Shown: positions 11,418-19,755 of the stretch, piece after piece
How the letters are laid out: every line of letters starts with the position of its first letter
Numbering within the stretch: the first letter of the stretch is position 1
NCBI GenBank assembly: GCA_963789005.1
Contig: CAWBIZ010000002.1
Coordinates: forward strand, 509,478 to 573,477
Source: DASSUW01 sp963789005
Lineage (GTDB): Bacteria; Actinomycetota; Thermoleophilia; Solirubrobacterales; Solirubrobacteraceae
DNA length: 64,000 nucleotides
Direction: 5' to 3'
Position numbers and translations under genes: made by a program
Notes under the pieces: model-generated
Told to the model about the DNA's origin: nothing
Database searches by the model: none
The model's input: only the letters and a program-made list of their open reading frames with translations

Positions 11418-12409
11418 GCGACCAGTTCATCGGCATCGACGTGGGCGGCACGAAGATCGCCTGCGCGACGCTCCAGGACGGCCGGCTCAGCGAGTCGCAC
11501 CTCCAGCACACCGAGCTGCAGAGCCAGGAACGGCTCGTCGAGCAGCTGATCGCGGCCGTCGAGCAGGCGCGCACGCCGGACTCGCGCGCCGTCGGCGTCG
11601 GCGTGCCGTCGCTGATCGAGTTCGCCACCGGCCGCATCCGCTCGAGCGTCAACATCCCGCTGACGGACGTGCCCCTGCGCGAGCTGCTGACCGAGCGCGT
11701 CGGGATGCCCGTCTACGTCGAGAACGACGCGTCGTCGGCCGCGCTCGCCGAGGCTTTCCACGAGGGCCGCATGGCCGTCCCGCACCTCGTGATGTTCACG
11801 ATCGGCACCGGCGTGGGCGGCGGCCTGGTGCTCAACGGCCGCCTCTACCGCGGCGCCACCGGCACGGCCGCGGAGGTCGGGCACACGATCGTCGGCCTCC
11901 CGCTCGAGGACGGAGCGCCCGACCACGGCGGCGTCTTCCCGCAGCCGGGCTCGCTCGAGGTCCTGGCCTCGGGCACGGCGCTCGACCGGCTCGCAGAGCA
12001 GGCGGCACAGAAGGATCCGAACTCGTTCCTCGGCCGGCGGCTCACACGCGACGGCGGGGTGACCGGGCATGACGTGGTGGACGGCGCGCGCGACGGCGAC
12101 GAGGCGTCGATCCGCTGCCTGCGGATCCTCGGCGAGCGGCTCGGCATCGGGATCGCCAACGCGATCACGATGTTCGACCCGCTGGAGGTCGTCGTCGGCG
12201 GCGGCGTGTCGGCTGCCGGGGAGCTTCTGCTCGGGCCGGCGCGCGAGACGGCGTGGAAGTACGCGGTGCCGGGCGCCGGCTCGAAGTGCGAGATCCGCCT
12301 GGCGCGCCACGGGCCGCGCGCCGGCGTGCTGGGCGCCGCGCTGCTCGCGGCGCAGGAGTACGCGGAGGAGACCGGGAAGGCGATGGAGGAAGCGGTGGAG
12401 GGCCGATGA
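11414..12409 (+). CDS. ROK-family sugar kinase, glucokinase-like, lacking the usual zinc motif
   Basis: A 331-residue ROK protein, probably phosphorylating glucose for the Zwf branch next door. The ATP-binding phosphate loop GIDVGGTKIACA lies at about residues 7-18. The catalytic-base region is YVENDASSAALAE, and TIGTGVGGGLVLNG and AEVGHTIV follow. The ROK zinc signature (three Cys within CxCGxxGC) should come right after GHTIV. Here that stretch reads DHGGVFPQPGSLEVLAS and has no Cys. The catalytic Asp in END is kept, so activity is likely. A regulator role is unlikely because no helix-turn-helix is present. Confidence 0.88.
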   Translation: MSDQFIGIDVGGTKIACATLQDGRLSESHLQHTELQSQERLVEQLIAAVEQARTPDSRAVGVGVPSLIEFATGRIRSSVNIPLTDVPLRELLTERVGMPVYVENDASSAALAEAFHEGRMAVPHLVMFTIGTGVGGGLVLNGRLYRGATGTAAEVGHTIVGLPLEDGAPDHGGVFPQPGSLEVLASGTALDRLAEQAAQKDPNSFLGRRLTRDGGVTGHDVVDGARDGDEASIRCLRILGERLGIGIANAITMFDPLEVVVGGGVSAAGELLLGPARETAWKYAVPGAGSKCEIRLARHGPRAGVLGAALLAAQEYAEETGKAMEEAVEGR

Positions 12410-12861
12410 GAGTGGCGTGCGCGTTCGACCATGCGGGGTTCCCGCTGAAGTCGCTGGTCCTCGAGGTCGTCGCCGGGGAGGGGCACGAGACGGTCGACCT
12501 CGGCACCAACTCGGCCGACCCGGTCGACTATCCGGACATCGCGCGCGCGGGAGCGGACGCCGTGCGCGAGGGCCGCGCCGACCGCGCCGTGGTCGTCTGC
12601 GGGTCGGGCGCCGGCGTCGCCGTCGCGGCCTGCAAGGTCCCCGGCATCCGCGCCACCTGCGCGCACGACACGTACACGGCGCGCCAGTGCGTCGAGCACG
12701 ACGACGTCAACGTGCTCTGCCTCGGCGCACGCGTGATCGGGCCAGCGCTCGCCTCCGACTGCATCCGCTCGTTCCTCGGCGCGCAGTTCACCGGCGAGGA
12801 GCGGCACGTGCGGCGGCTGGAGAAGATCGCGGCGATCGAGCGCGAGTTCGCGCGGGTCTAG
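12406..12861 (+). CDS. rpiB: ribose-5-phosphate isomerase B
   Basis: A 151-residue RpiB/LacAB-family isomerase interconverting ribose-5- and ribulose-5-phosphate. The N-terminus holds FDHAGFPLK, with the conserved Asp-His pair. The active-site Cys is in VVCGSGAGVAVAACK, and HDTYTARQCVEHDDVNVLCLGARV carries the second half of the site. ATG overlaps the ROK stop by 4 nt. Its place inside a complete shunt operon favours the Rpi reaction over allose or galactose isomerase activity. The gene ends with TAG directly abutting the next ATG. Confidence 0.95.
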   Translation: MRVACAFDHAGFPLKSLVLEVVAGEGHETVDLGTNSADPVDYPDIARAGADAVREGRADRAVVVCGSGAGVAVAACKVPGIRATCAHDTYTARQCVEHDDVNVLCLGARVIGPALASDCIRSFLGAQFTGEERHVRRLEKIAAIEREFARV

Positions 12862-14709
12862 ATGGCCGACGCCGCGGATCTTCGGCAGGCGTACCTGCCG
12901 ATCGCCGAGCACGGCCTCGTCGGCGACCTCCACACCGTCGCGCTCGTCGGCACGACGGGGACGATCGACTGGTACTGCTGCCCCGCGTTCGACTCGCCGA
13001 GCGTGTTCGGGTGCATCCTCGACGCCGACGAGGGCGGCTTCTACGCGCTGCGGCCCGATAGCGAGGACTGGACGTCGAAGCAGCTGTACTTCCCGGACAC
13101 CAACATCCTCATCACTCGCTTCTTCAGCCAGGACGGTGTGGGCGAGGTGCAGGACTTCATGCCGATCGAGGCGGTGGCGACCGGGATGCATCGCCACCGC
13201 CTGCTCCGGCGCGTGGTCATGGTGCGCGGCGAGATGCGGTTCTCGATCGAGGTCCAGCCGCGGTTCGACTACGGGCGGGCTGCCCACGAGGTCGAGATGC
13301 ATCCGCACGGCGTGCTCTTCCGCTCGCCGGACCTGACGCTCGCGCTCGAGGGCGCGATCGCCAAGGCGATGGGGTCCAGCGGGAGGCTCGAGCGCCGCGA
13401 GGGCGGCATCCGCGCCACGTTCGACCTCGCGGCCGGCGACTCGCAGACGTTCGTGCTCGAGCGCGTGCCGGAGGATCACATCTGCCGGCCGTATCCCGAG
13501 CACGAGACGGCCGCCTCGTTCGACGCCACCGTGCACTACTGGCGCCGCTGGGTCGGGCAGTCGGGCTACAAGGGGCGCTGGCGGGAGATGGTCCAGCGCT
13601 CGGCGCTGACCTTGAAGCTGCTGACGTACGCGCCGACGGGCGCGCTCGTGGCCGCGCCGACGACGTCGCTCCCCGAGCAGCTCGGCGGCGAGCGCAACTG
13701 GGACTACCGCTACACCTGGATCCGCGACGCGGCGTTCTCGCTGTACGGGCTGCTGCGGCTCGGCTACACCGAGGAAGCCGCCGCCTTCATGGGCTGGCTG
13801 ACCGACCGCACGCGCGAGTGGAAGCTCGGGCCGTCGGGCCCGCTGCAGATCATGTACGGCATTGACGGGCGCGCCGACCTGCCGGAGTTCGAGCACCCCA
13901 CGTGGTCGGGCTACCGCGACTCGGCGCCGGTCCGGATCGGCAACGCCGCGGCCGACCAGCGCCAGCTCGACATCTACGGCGAGATGATCGACTCGATCTA
14001 CCTCTACAACAAGTACGGCAGCCCGATCCACTACGAGACGTGGGAGAACGTCCGCCGCATCGTCGACTGGCTATGCGAGAACTGGGACCAGGCCGACGAG
14101 GGGATCTGGGAGACGCGCGGCGGGCGCAAGGACTTCACCTACTCGCGCCTGATGTCGTGGGTGGCGATCGAGCGGGCGATCCGCATGAATCGCGCGCGCG
14201 GGCTGCCGGGCGACATCGTCCGCTGGCTCGGCGAGCGCGACCGGATCTACAACCAGATCATGAAGCGCGGCTGGAACGAGAAGCGCGGCGCGTTCGTGCA
14301 GCACTACGGCTCCGACGTCCTCGACGCGTCGGTGCTGCTGATGCCCTTGACGCTGTTCATCGCGCCGCGGGACCCGCGCTGGCTGTCGACGCTCGAGGCG
14401 ATCGGCGACGAGCTGGTCTCCGACTCGCTGGTCTACCGCTACAACATCGAGGCGTCACCCGACGGGCTGCGCGGCGACGAGGGGACGTTCTCGATCTGCT
14501 CGTTCTGGTACGTGGAGGCGTTGACGCGGGCGGGCCAGCTCGACGAGGCGCGGCTGGCGTTCGAGAAGATGCTCACCTACGCCAACCACCTCGGGCTGTA
14601 CTCCGAGGAGGTCGGGCCGACGGGCGAGCAGCTCGGCAACTTCCCGCAGGCGTTCACGCATCTGGCGCTGATCAGCGCGGCGTACAACCTCAACCGGGCT
14701 CTCGGGTGA
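12862..14709 (+). CDS. glycoside hydrolase family 15 protein (glucoamylase/trehalase-like)
   Basis: A 615-residue cytosolic GH15 enzyme; no signal peptide is seen. The N-terminal super-sandwich domain starts IAEHGLVGDLHTVALVGTTG and includes IDWYCCPAFDSPSVF. The catalytic (alpha/alpha)6 barrel begins near residue 245 and contains NWDYRYTWIRDAAFS, the strongest family mark. Actinobacterial relatives act as trehalases or as glucoamylases, and the sequence does not decide between them. It follows rpiB with no gap, so glucose release from a stored alpha-glucoside feeding ROK and Zwf is the natural reading. Confidence 0.9.
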   Translation: MADAADLRQAYLPIAEHGLVGDLHTVALVGTTGTIDWYCCPAFDSPSVFGCILDADEGGFYALRPDSEDWTSKQLYFPDTNILITRFFSQDGVGEVQDFMPIEAVATGMHRHRLLRRVVMVRGEMRFSIEVQPRFDYGRAAHEVEMHPHGVLFRSPDLTLALEGAIAKAMGSSGRLERREGGIRATFDLAAGDSQTFVLERVPEDHICRPYPEHETAASFDATVHYWRRWVGQSGYKGRWREMVQRSALTLKLLTYAPTGALVAAPTTSLPEQLGGERNWDYRYTWIRDAAFSLYGLLRLGYTEEAAAFMGWLTDRTREWKLGPSGPLQIMYGIDGRADLPEFEHPTWSGYRDSAPVRIGNAAADQRQLDIYGEMIDSIYLYNKYGSPIHYETWENVRRIVDWLCENWDQADEGIWETRGGRKDFTYSRLMSWVAIERAIRMNRARGLPGDIVRWLGERDRIYNQIMKRGWNEKRGAFVQHYGSDVLDASVLLMPLTLFIAPRDPRWLSTLEAIGDELVSDSLVYRYNIEASPDGLRGDEGTFSICSFWYVEALTRAGQLDEARLAFEKMLTYANHLGLYSEEVGPTGEQLGNFPQAFTHLALISAAYNLNRALG

Positions 14710-14719
14710 TACTGCAGCC

Positions 14720-14890
14720 ATGCGCGTAATCGAGTGCAACGAGTGCGGCGAGACCATCAGCGCCGCCAACGACGAAGAGCTCACCAGACACCTGGCCGCG
14801 CACCTGCGGACCGAGCACGGCGAGGAGCCCGACGCCGACGAGCTCGCGGACCTCGTCCACGAGCAGGCGTACGACGCGATGGACTCGTGA
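14720..14890 (+). CDS. DUF1059 family small protein
   Basis: A 56-residue protein beginning MRVIECNECGETISA, followed by a stretch in which EEL, HLAAH and EH recur, then an acidic tail. The CxxC and paired His match the DUF1059 pattern of short putative zinc-finger proteins found in archaea and actinobacteria. No function is known for the family. It lies 10 nt after the GH15 gene and is probably the last gene of the operon. Confidence 0.75.
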   Translation: MRVIECNECGETISAANDEELTRHLAAHLRTEHGEEPDADELADLVHEQAYDAMDS

Positions 14891-14896
14891 CGGCCT

Positions 14897-15685
14897 TCAG
14901 TCTCTGAGGTGACCGGCGCGGAGCCGGCGGAGCTCCGCGACCGCGGGCGCCATCGTCGTGCGCGGGTCGCGTGCGGGGAGGGCGCGCACGTCGAGCGGGT
15001 ACTCGCCGGTGGCGTCGACGGCGTAGGCCTTGGCGTTCGGGCGCGCGCTCACGACCTCCGCGAGCGCCGTGCCGCGGAAGCGCAGCGCGGCGCCGTCGTC
15101 GACGGCCCAGCCGGGCGGGATCTCGCCGCGCTCGACCGCCGCCCGATACACGGGCCGGCGAGCGGGCTCGCTGTCGTGGTGGACCGAGTTCGAGCCGGGC
15201 AGGAAGCCGAGCCCGGGCGCGGGTTGCGGGTGGCCTGAGGAGGTCGTGATGCCCCACTCGAACCAGCACATCGAGCCGGCGCTGAGGCCCGCGAGCACGA
15301 CGCCGGCGCGCCACGCCTCGTGCAGGATCCGCTCGAGGCCCTGCGCGCGCCAGATGGCGATCAGGTTGACCATCGAGCCGCCGCCGACGTAGATCGCGTC
15401 CTGCGCGAGCAGGTGCTCGCGCAGCGGGACCGGGCGGCGGCCGAGGCGGAACAGCGAGATGTGCGTCGGCTCGCACAGAAGATCCTGGTACGTCTCGTAG
15501 TAGCGGCGGATCTGCGCCTCGGAGTCGCCCCCCGCGGTGGGGAGCAGGCACACGCGCGGCCGCGGGGTGCTCGTGAGGGCGAGGACGTGCTCGTCGAGCG
15601 CCGGGTCGCCTGGTCCGGCGGTGAAGCCGCCGCCGCCCATCGCGAGGATGGTGGGTGGCCGCCGCCCTTCAGGCGGCTCGGTCAA
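14897..15685 (-). CDS. peptidase E-like protein (S51 family), first of a pair
   Basis: A 262-residue class-I glutamine-amidotransferase-fold serine hydrolase of the peptidase E/cyanophycinase superfamily. Evidence: ILAMGGGGF near the N-terminus, YVGGGSMVNLIAIW, and the nucleophile elbow GLSAGSMCWFEWG with catalytic Ser at about residue 136. A late DDGAALRF supplies the conserved region near the catalytic His/Asp. Family members cleave Asp-X dipeptides, but substrate cannot be inferred here. It is 27 nt downstream of a close paralogue on the same strand, so the pair probably arose by tandem duplication. Confidence 0.88.
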   Translation of the reverse strand: MTEPPEGRRPPTILAMGGGGFTAGPGDPALDEHVLALTSTPRPRVCLLPTAGGDSEAQIRRYYETYQDLLCEPTHISLFRLGRRPVPLREHLLAQDAIYVGGGSMVNLIAIWRAQGLERILHEAWRAGVVLAGLSAGSMCWFEWGITTSSGHPQPAPGLGFLPGSNSVHHDSEPARRPVYRAAVERGEIPPGWAVDDGAALRFRGTALAEVVSARPNAKAYAVDATGEYPLDVRALPARDPRTTMAPAVAELRRLRAGHLRD

Positions 15686-15712
15686 GGCGCGGCGCTGGTG
15701 GTGTGCGACGCG

Positions 15713-16450
15713 TCACGCGGCAAGAGCCGGCTCGACCGGAACGGGCGCTCCGAGGAACCGCGTGCCCAGGGCGATCTCCTTGACCTCGGCTCCATCAGGG
15801 GTCACATGGTATGCCCGGGCGTGCGGGCGGGAGGTGACGACCTCGGCGAGCTCGGCGCCCACGAAGTGCAGCGCCGCGCCGTCGCCGGTCCCGTAACCGG
15901 CAGGGAGGCCGTCGGCGATCGCCGACAGGAACGCGGCCCGGCGGTCCGGCTTGTCCTCGTAGTGGACGGCGTTCGTGAACGGGAGGAAGCCCATCCCGGC
16001 CACCGGCCTGCTCTCGCCGTGGAAGGCGGTCATGCCCTGCTCGAACCAGCACAGCGACCCGGCGCTCAGCCCGGCCATCACCACGCCCGCCTCCCACGCC
16101 GCCCGCAGCATCATGTCGATGCCGTGCGCCGACCACGTGCCGAGCAGCGAGATCACGCTGCCGCCGCCGACGTAGACCAGGTCCTGCTGCAGCAGATGCC
16201 CGGCCAGGTCGGCGGCGCCCCCGTCGCGGCGGAAGAGCGAGACGTGGGACGGCTGGCAGCGGCCGGCCGCGAACGCGCGGTAGAACCGGACGATGTAGTG
16301 GTCCGCGTCCCCCGATGCGGTGGGGAGGAAGCACACCCGCGGGCACTCGACGCCGGTCAGCGCCAGCGCATGCTCGTCGAGCAGGGCGTTCCCGGCCTCC
16401 ATCGAGAAGCCCCCGCCGCCCATGGCGAGGATCTGGCGCGGACGCGACAT
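15713..16450 (-). CDS. peptidase E-like protein (S51 family), second of a pair
   Basis: A 245-residue paralogue of the neighbouring protein with the same landmarks in the same order: QILAMGGGGFSME, LVYVGGGSVISLL, the nucleophile elbow GLSAGSLCWFEQG and GDGAALHFVGAELAEVVTSR. It is the first gene of a two-gene unit. ATG at 16450 follows a G-poor stretch without an obvious ribosome site, so leaderless translation is possible. A dipeptidase role (Asp-Xaa) is the family expectation; a cyanophycinase role is less likely without a cyanophycin synthetase nearby. Confidence 0.88.
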   Translation of the reverse strand: MSRPRQILAMGGGGFSMEAGNALLDEHALALTGVECPRVCFLPTASGDADHYIVRFYRAFAAGRCQPSHVSLFRRDGGAADLAGHLLQQDLVYVGGGSVISLLGTWSAHGIDMMLRAAWEAGVVMAGLSAGSLCWFEQGMTAFHGESRPVAGMGFLPFTNAVHYEDKPDRRAAFLSAIADGLPAGYGTGDGAALHFVGAELAEVVTSRPHARAYHVTPDGAEVKEIALGTRFLGAPVPVEPALAA

Positions 16451-16524
16451 GGCCGGAGAGTACGGCCCGCCCGCAGCCTGCGAGCGAATTTCCTCCCCTG
16501 GTCCAGGGGGTGCCGACCGGCGGT

Positions 16525-16640
16525 CCTAGGGAACGCTGGCCCAGGGGGCCGGGGAACACTGGCCCAGGGGGCCAGGTTCCCTTGCGGGTGTTCGCCCAGG
16601 GGGCGAAACCCGCGGCCGGTTAGGGACCCACGCTCCTAGG
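16525..16640. repeat. twin-hairpin dispersed element, copy 1
   Basis: A 116-bp non-coding element bounded by CCTAGG at each end. It holds two hairpins of the same design. At 16552-16581, GGGAAC and CTGGCCC pair with GGGCCAG and GTTCCC around an AGG loop, with a single bulged A. At 16584-16613, GCGGGT and TTCGCCC pair with GGGCGAA and ACCCGC around AGG, with one bulged G. Its left end carries an extra partial copy of the first hairpin. An inverted copy at 61915-62014 is nearly identical over 88 nt. The rest of the 326-bp gap between 16451 and 16776 shows only a short CCCCTGGTCCAGGGG hairpin near 16496. Confidence 0.85.
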
Positions 16641-16776
16641 CGGCCGCGCTACTCCATCCGCTGCGCGTCCGCGCATGCCGGTCACCGGTGATCCAATCTC
16701 CAACCAACGTGTGGTGGTGACCCCGCCATGGTGCTCGCGCCGCTGTCGCCCGCTCGTGGCGACGTGAAGCAAGTAG

Positions 16777-18948
16777 CTAACCCTTGACTCGAGACTTATG
16801 CCGGCCGTGCGAGCGGCGGCGCTTGGCGACGGGAAGGTCCTGCACCGCGCGGTATCCCTCGCTGATCGCGCTGTGCGTGTAGGCCATCGCGCCGGAGTCG
16901 CTGTTGGCGATCGACACGTTGCGGAACGGGACGCGGCCGCGGACCTGCGGCTGGTCGGCCACCGGTCCGTAGAGCGAGGGATCCCAGACGGAGGTCAGCT
17001 CGTGGGCGTAGCCGTAGTTCCAGCGGTTGATCGCGATCGCGGCGATGTCGCGCTCGGGCTCGAAGCTGCCCCCCGACCGGTTGACGCTGCGGTCGATCAC
17101 GTCGATCAACGCGTCCTCGAGGTCCCGGAAGCTCATGTTGAGCAGGATCTCGCGGCCCGACTCGTAGGTCGCGATCTGCGGCGTGCGCAGCGGGTCGCCC
17201 GGGACGACGGTGAAGCTGAGCGATGCCGGGGCCGTCGGCGGCTGGTTCGGAGTCGGCCCGTAGGCGTTGCCGAAGCGCGCGCCGGCGCTGAGCGTGGTGC
17301 TGTCCCAGAACAGGCTCTTGCCGCGCGGCGTGACGCTGGCGATCTGCGCGTCCGCCCACGCCTGCCAGTTGCTCAGCACGGCCCGGCCGTAGATGAGCGG
17401 CACCTTGCGCGCGTAGCAGAGGTCCTTCACCTGGCGGCGCGGAAGCCCGTCGACCACGTGCGCGGTCACCCGGTTCCAGCACGCCATCACGACGTGGCGG
17501 GCTCGCACGCGGTAGCCGACGCCGCGCCGCTTGCCGCCCATCGGCGTGTAGTCGACCTCAGCGAGGCCGCCGTGCTTGCCGCACGGCTCGACGTTGATCA
17601 CCAGGCTGTTGAGCCGGATCCGGACGTCGTTGCCCGGCTGGTCGAGCTGCGTGTAGTCGCAGATCGCCTTGACGACGTTCTCCTGGTTCGGGCGGCCGCC
17701 GTCGACGTCGGCGAACGACGCCGGGATGAGCTTGCTGACCAGCAGCCGCAGGAGCGAGGTGTTTCCGTCCGGCCACAGGACGGACGGCTCGGCGTCGACC
17801 ATGTTGCCCATCTGCGGCGTGCGCCCGATGCCCGGGAACGTCAGCCCGATCGGGTCAGGGAGGCCGAGCCCCTCGAAGCCCGGCTGGCCGAGGAGCCACA
17901 TGTCGGCGGCCGACACGGCCTGCACGCCGGCGCCGAGCAGCCCGTGCGACGTCCGCTGGTACTGGACGATCGCCTGCTCGGGCGCGCCGACGTAGTCCAT
18001 CAGGTACTGCTTGTAGGTGATCTCCGTGAGCCGCTGGAGCTTCGCGGCGGTCGTCATCGGCCCGTGCTTGGCGGCGAGCCAGTCGGTCGTCTCGTCGGTC
18101 TGGATCCGCACGATCGCCTCGCGGGCGGCGGGCGAGTAGGGCAGCCGGGCTACGAAGTCCGGCCATGACTCGCTCCCGAGCCGGTTGCGAGCCAGCGTGT
18201 CAGCGCCCCAGTCGGCCGCCGGGAACAGCAGCATCGGCCGCAGCCCGTACGAGGCCGGGATCCCCGGCGTGCTCGCGGACGGGAAGTTGTCCGGGTCGAC
18301 GCCGCAGAACTCGAGCATGTCGAGCGCCGGCTGCCCGTACGAGCCCGGGATGTCGAGCAGGCTGCCGGCCGGCTGGTCCCATGCCCCGATGCTGTCGAGG
18401 TTCACGGTGCCGCCGTTGCGCAGGATCATCAGGTCCGCCCCGCCGGCGGCGGCGTTCGGCACGTGGAACTCGTTGCGGTGCGAGTGGCCGCCGAAGTCGG
18501 GCAGCGGGTCGAGCACGAGGATCTTCGCGTCCTCGCCGAAGCGGTCGCGGTAGAACTTCGCCGCCGCCAGCCCGCTCGCTCCAGCGCCGACGATCACGCA
18601 GTCGTAGGTCTCGCATGCGTCGCGGATCGGCACATCGATCCCCGGCCCTGGCTTGGCGCTATGGCGAGCGGCAGCGTCCGCGTCGGGCAAGCCGTCGATC
18701 TTGTAGATCTTCCGCACCACCTCGGCCGGCGTGCCCGTGGGGCCCGTCGCCGCAGGCGGGTAGTAGCCGGGCGGCAGTGGGCGCGGAGACGGGCAGTGGC
18801 GGCCGCCGGACGCGAGCGCGGCCTCCGCGCCGGTCATGTACGGCGCCGCCGCCGCGGCGGCGAGGCCGGCGGTGCTGATGGCGACCCCGTCGAGGAAGTC
18901 TCGTCTTGAGATCCCGTCCTCGCCCGCCGGCGCGTCGCTGCGACCCAT
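16777..18948 (-). CDS. Tat-exported FAD-dependent oxidoreductase, SpdH/amine-oxidase-like
   Basis: A 723-residue flavoprotein. Residues 1-50 are a Tat signal: SRRDFLDG followed by an Ala-rich hydrophobic stretch, so the folded enzyme is exported. The dinucleotide-binding motif VIVGAGASGLAAAKFYR starts near residue 120, and LDPLPDFGGHSHRNEF follows, a pairing typical of the spermidine-dehydrogenase/NAD_binding_8 group. The C-terminus ends in a basic RRRSHGRHK stretch. Oxidation of an amine outside the membrane is plausible, but no substrate residue can be assigned. It is a single gene with no redox partner adjacent. Confidence 0.75.
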   Translation of the reverse strand: MGRSDAPAGEDGISRRDFLDGVAISTAGLAAAAAAPYMTGAEAALASGGRHCPSPRPLPPGYYPPAATGPTGTPAEVVRKIYKIDGLPDADAAARHSAKPGPGIDVPIRDACETYDCVIVGAGASGLAAAKFYRDRFGEDAKILVLDPLPDFGGHSHRNEFHVPNAAAGGADLMILRNGGTVNLDSIGAWDQPAGSLLDIPGSYGQPALDMLEFCGVDPDNFPSASTPGIPASYGLRPMLLFPAADWGADTLARNRLGSESWPDFVARLPYSPAAREAIVRIQTDETTDWLAAKHGPMTTAAKLQRLTEITYKQYLMDYVGAPEQAIVQYQRTSHGLLGAGVQAVSAADMWLLGQPGFEGLGLPDPIGLTFPGIGRTPQMGNMVDAEPSVLWPDGNTSLLRLLVSKLIPASFADVDGGRPNQENVVKAICDYTQLDQPGNDVRIRLNSLVINVEPCGKHGGLAEVDYTPMGGKRRGVGYRVRARHVVMACWNRVTAHVVDGLPRRQVKDLCYARKVPLIYGRAVLSNWQAWADAQIASVTPRGKSLFWDSTTLSAGARFGNAYGPTPNQPPTAPASLSFTVVPGDPLRTPQIATYESGREILLNMSFRDLEDALIDVIDRSVNRSGGSFEPERDIAAIAINRWNYGYAHELTSVWDPSLYGPVADQPQVRGRVPFRNVSIANSDSGAMAYTHSAISEGYRAVQDLPVAKRRRSHGRHKSRVKG

Positions 18949-19002
18949 GGCCCTACTCCTCAGCTCGGTTCGGGCTATTCCCTCAGCCCGCGCACCCCCG
19001 TG

Positions 19003-19755
19003 TCAACCCTTGCGCGCGACGATGACGAGGCGGCTGTCGGGATCGAGCGGTGCGCCGGTCAGGTCGCCGTAGCACCGCGCTTCGGCGAAGCCGGCGCGCT
19101 CGAGCATCGTGAGGAGCTCGGTCACGCTGTAGCAGCGCAGCGAGAAGGTGCGCGACTCTCGGGTGCCGTCGCCCTCGATCAGCGTCTGGGTCGTCTGCGC
19201 GACGCCCGTGGTCGCGTCGAACGTGCGCTGCTCGAGCAGCAGGCGCCCCTCGCCGACCAGCCGCCAGTCCCGTTCCGTCCAGCCGCGCAGGACCAGGTCG
19301 CGATGCATCGTCTCGATCACGAGGCGGCCGTCGGGGCGCAGGACGCGCCCGATCTCGGCGAGCGCGCGCTGGTCCTGCTCGTCGCCGAGGTAGCCGAGCG
19401 AGGAGAAGAGGTTGAGCGCCGCGTCGAAGCTCGCGTCGGGGAACGGCAGCTCGCGGTAGTCGGCCCGCACGAGCTTCGGCCAGCGCGCGCCGCCCGCGCG
19501 CCGGCGCGCCTCGTCGAGCAGCGCCTGCGAGCGGTCCGCACCCACGGCGCGGTATCCCGCCGCCCCCAGCGGCACCGTGTGGCGACCGAAGCCGCACGGG
19601 ACGTCGAGCACGTCGCCGCCGTCGGGCGCTCCCGCCAGGCGCACGGCCGCGAGCGCCTGCTCGCCCGCCTGCTCGTTGTGGGCCGCGCCCGCGTACGCGC
19701 GCAGGTAGAACTCGGTGAAGAACGCGTCCCAGGTCTCAGCCGAGCTCGTCGTCAT
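19003..19755 (-). CDS. class I SAM-dependent methyltransferase
   Basis: A 250-residue methyltransferase. Motif I is VLDVPCGFGRHTVPLGAAGY (about residues 54-73), followed by GADRSQALLDEA (motif II acidic residue) and LNLFSSLGYLGDEQDQ at motif IV. The C-terminal half holds the less conserved substrate domain. The ATG at 19755 overlaps the upstream ATPase stop as ATGA; the longer open frame upstream is shadow of that gene. The acceptor is unknown. DUF-like methyltransferases of this type act on small molecules or proteins. Confidence 0.85.
   Translation of the reverse strand: MTTSSAETWDAFFTEFYLRAYAGAAHNEQAGEQALAAVRLAGAPDGGDVLDVPCGFGRHTVPLGAAGYRAVGADRSQALLDEARRRAGGARWPKLVRADYRELPFPDASFDAALNLFSSLGYLGDEQDQRALAEIGRVLRPDGRLVIETMHRDLVLRGWTERDWRLVGEGRLLLEQRTFDATTGVAQTTQTLIEGDGTRESRTFSLRCYSVTELLTMLERAGFAEARCYGDLTGAPLDPDSRLVIVARKG

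Noticed and set aside
16451..16776. A hidden gene in the 326-bp gap
   Set aside because: No frame with start, ribosome site and plausible codon use; the space is mostly the twin-hairpin element.
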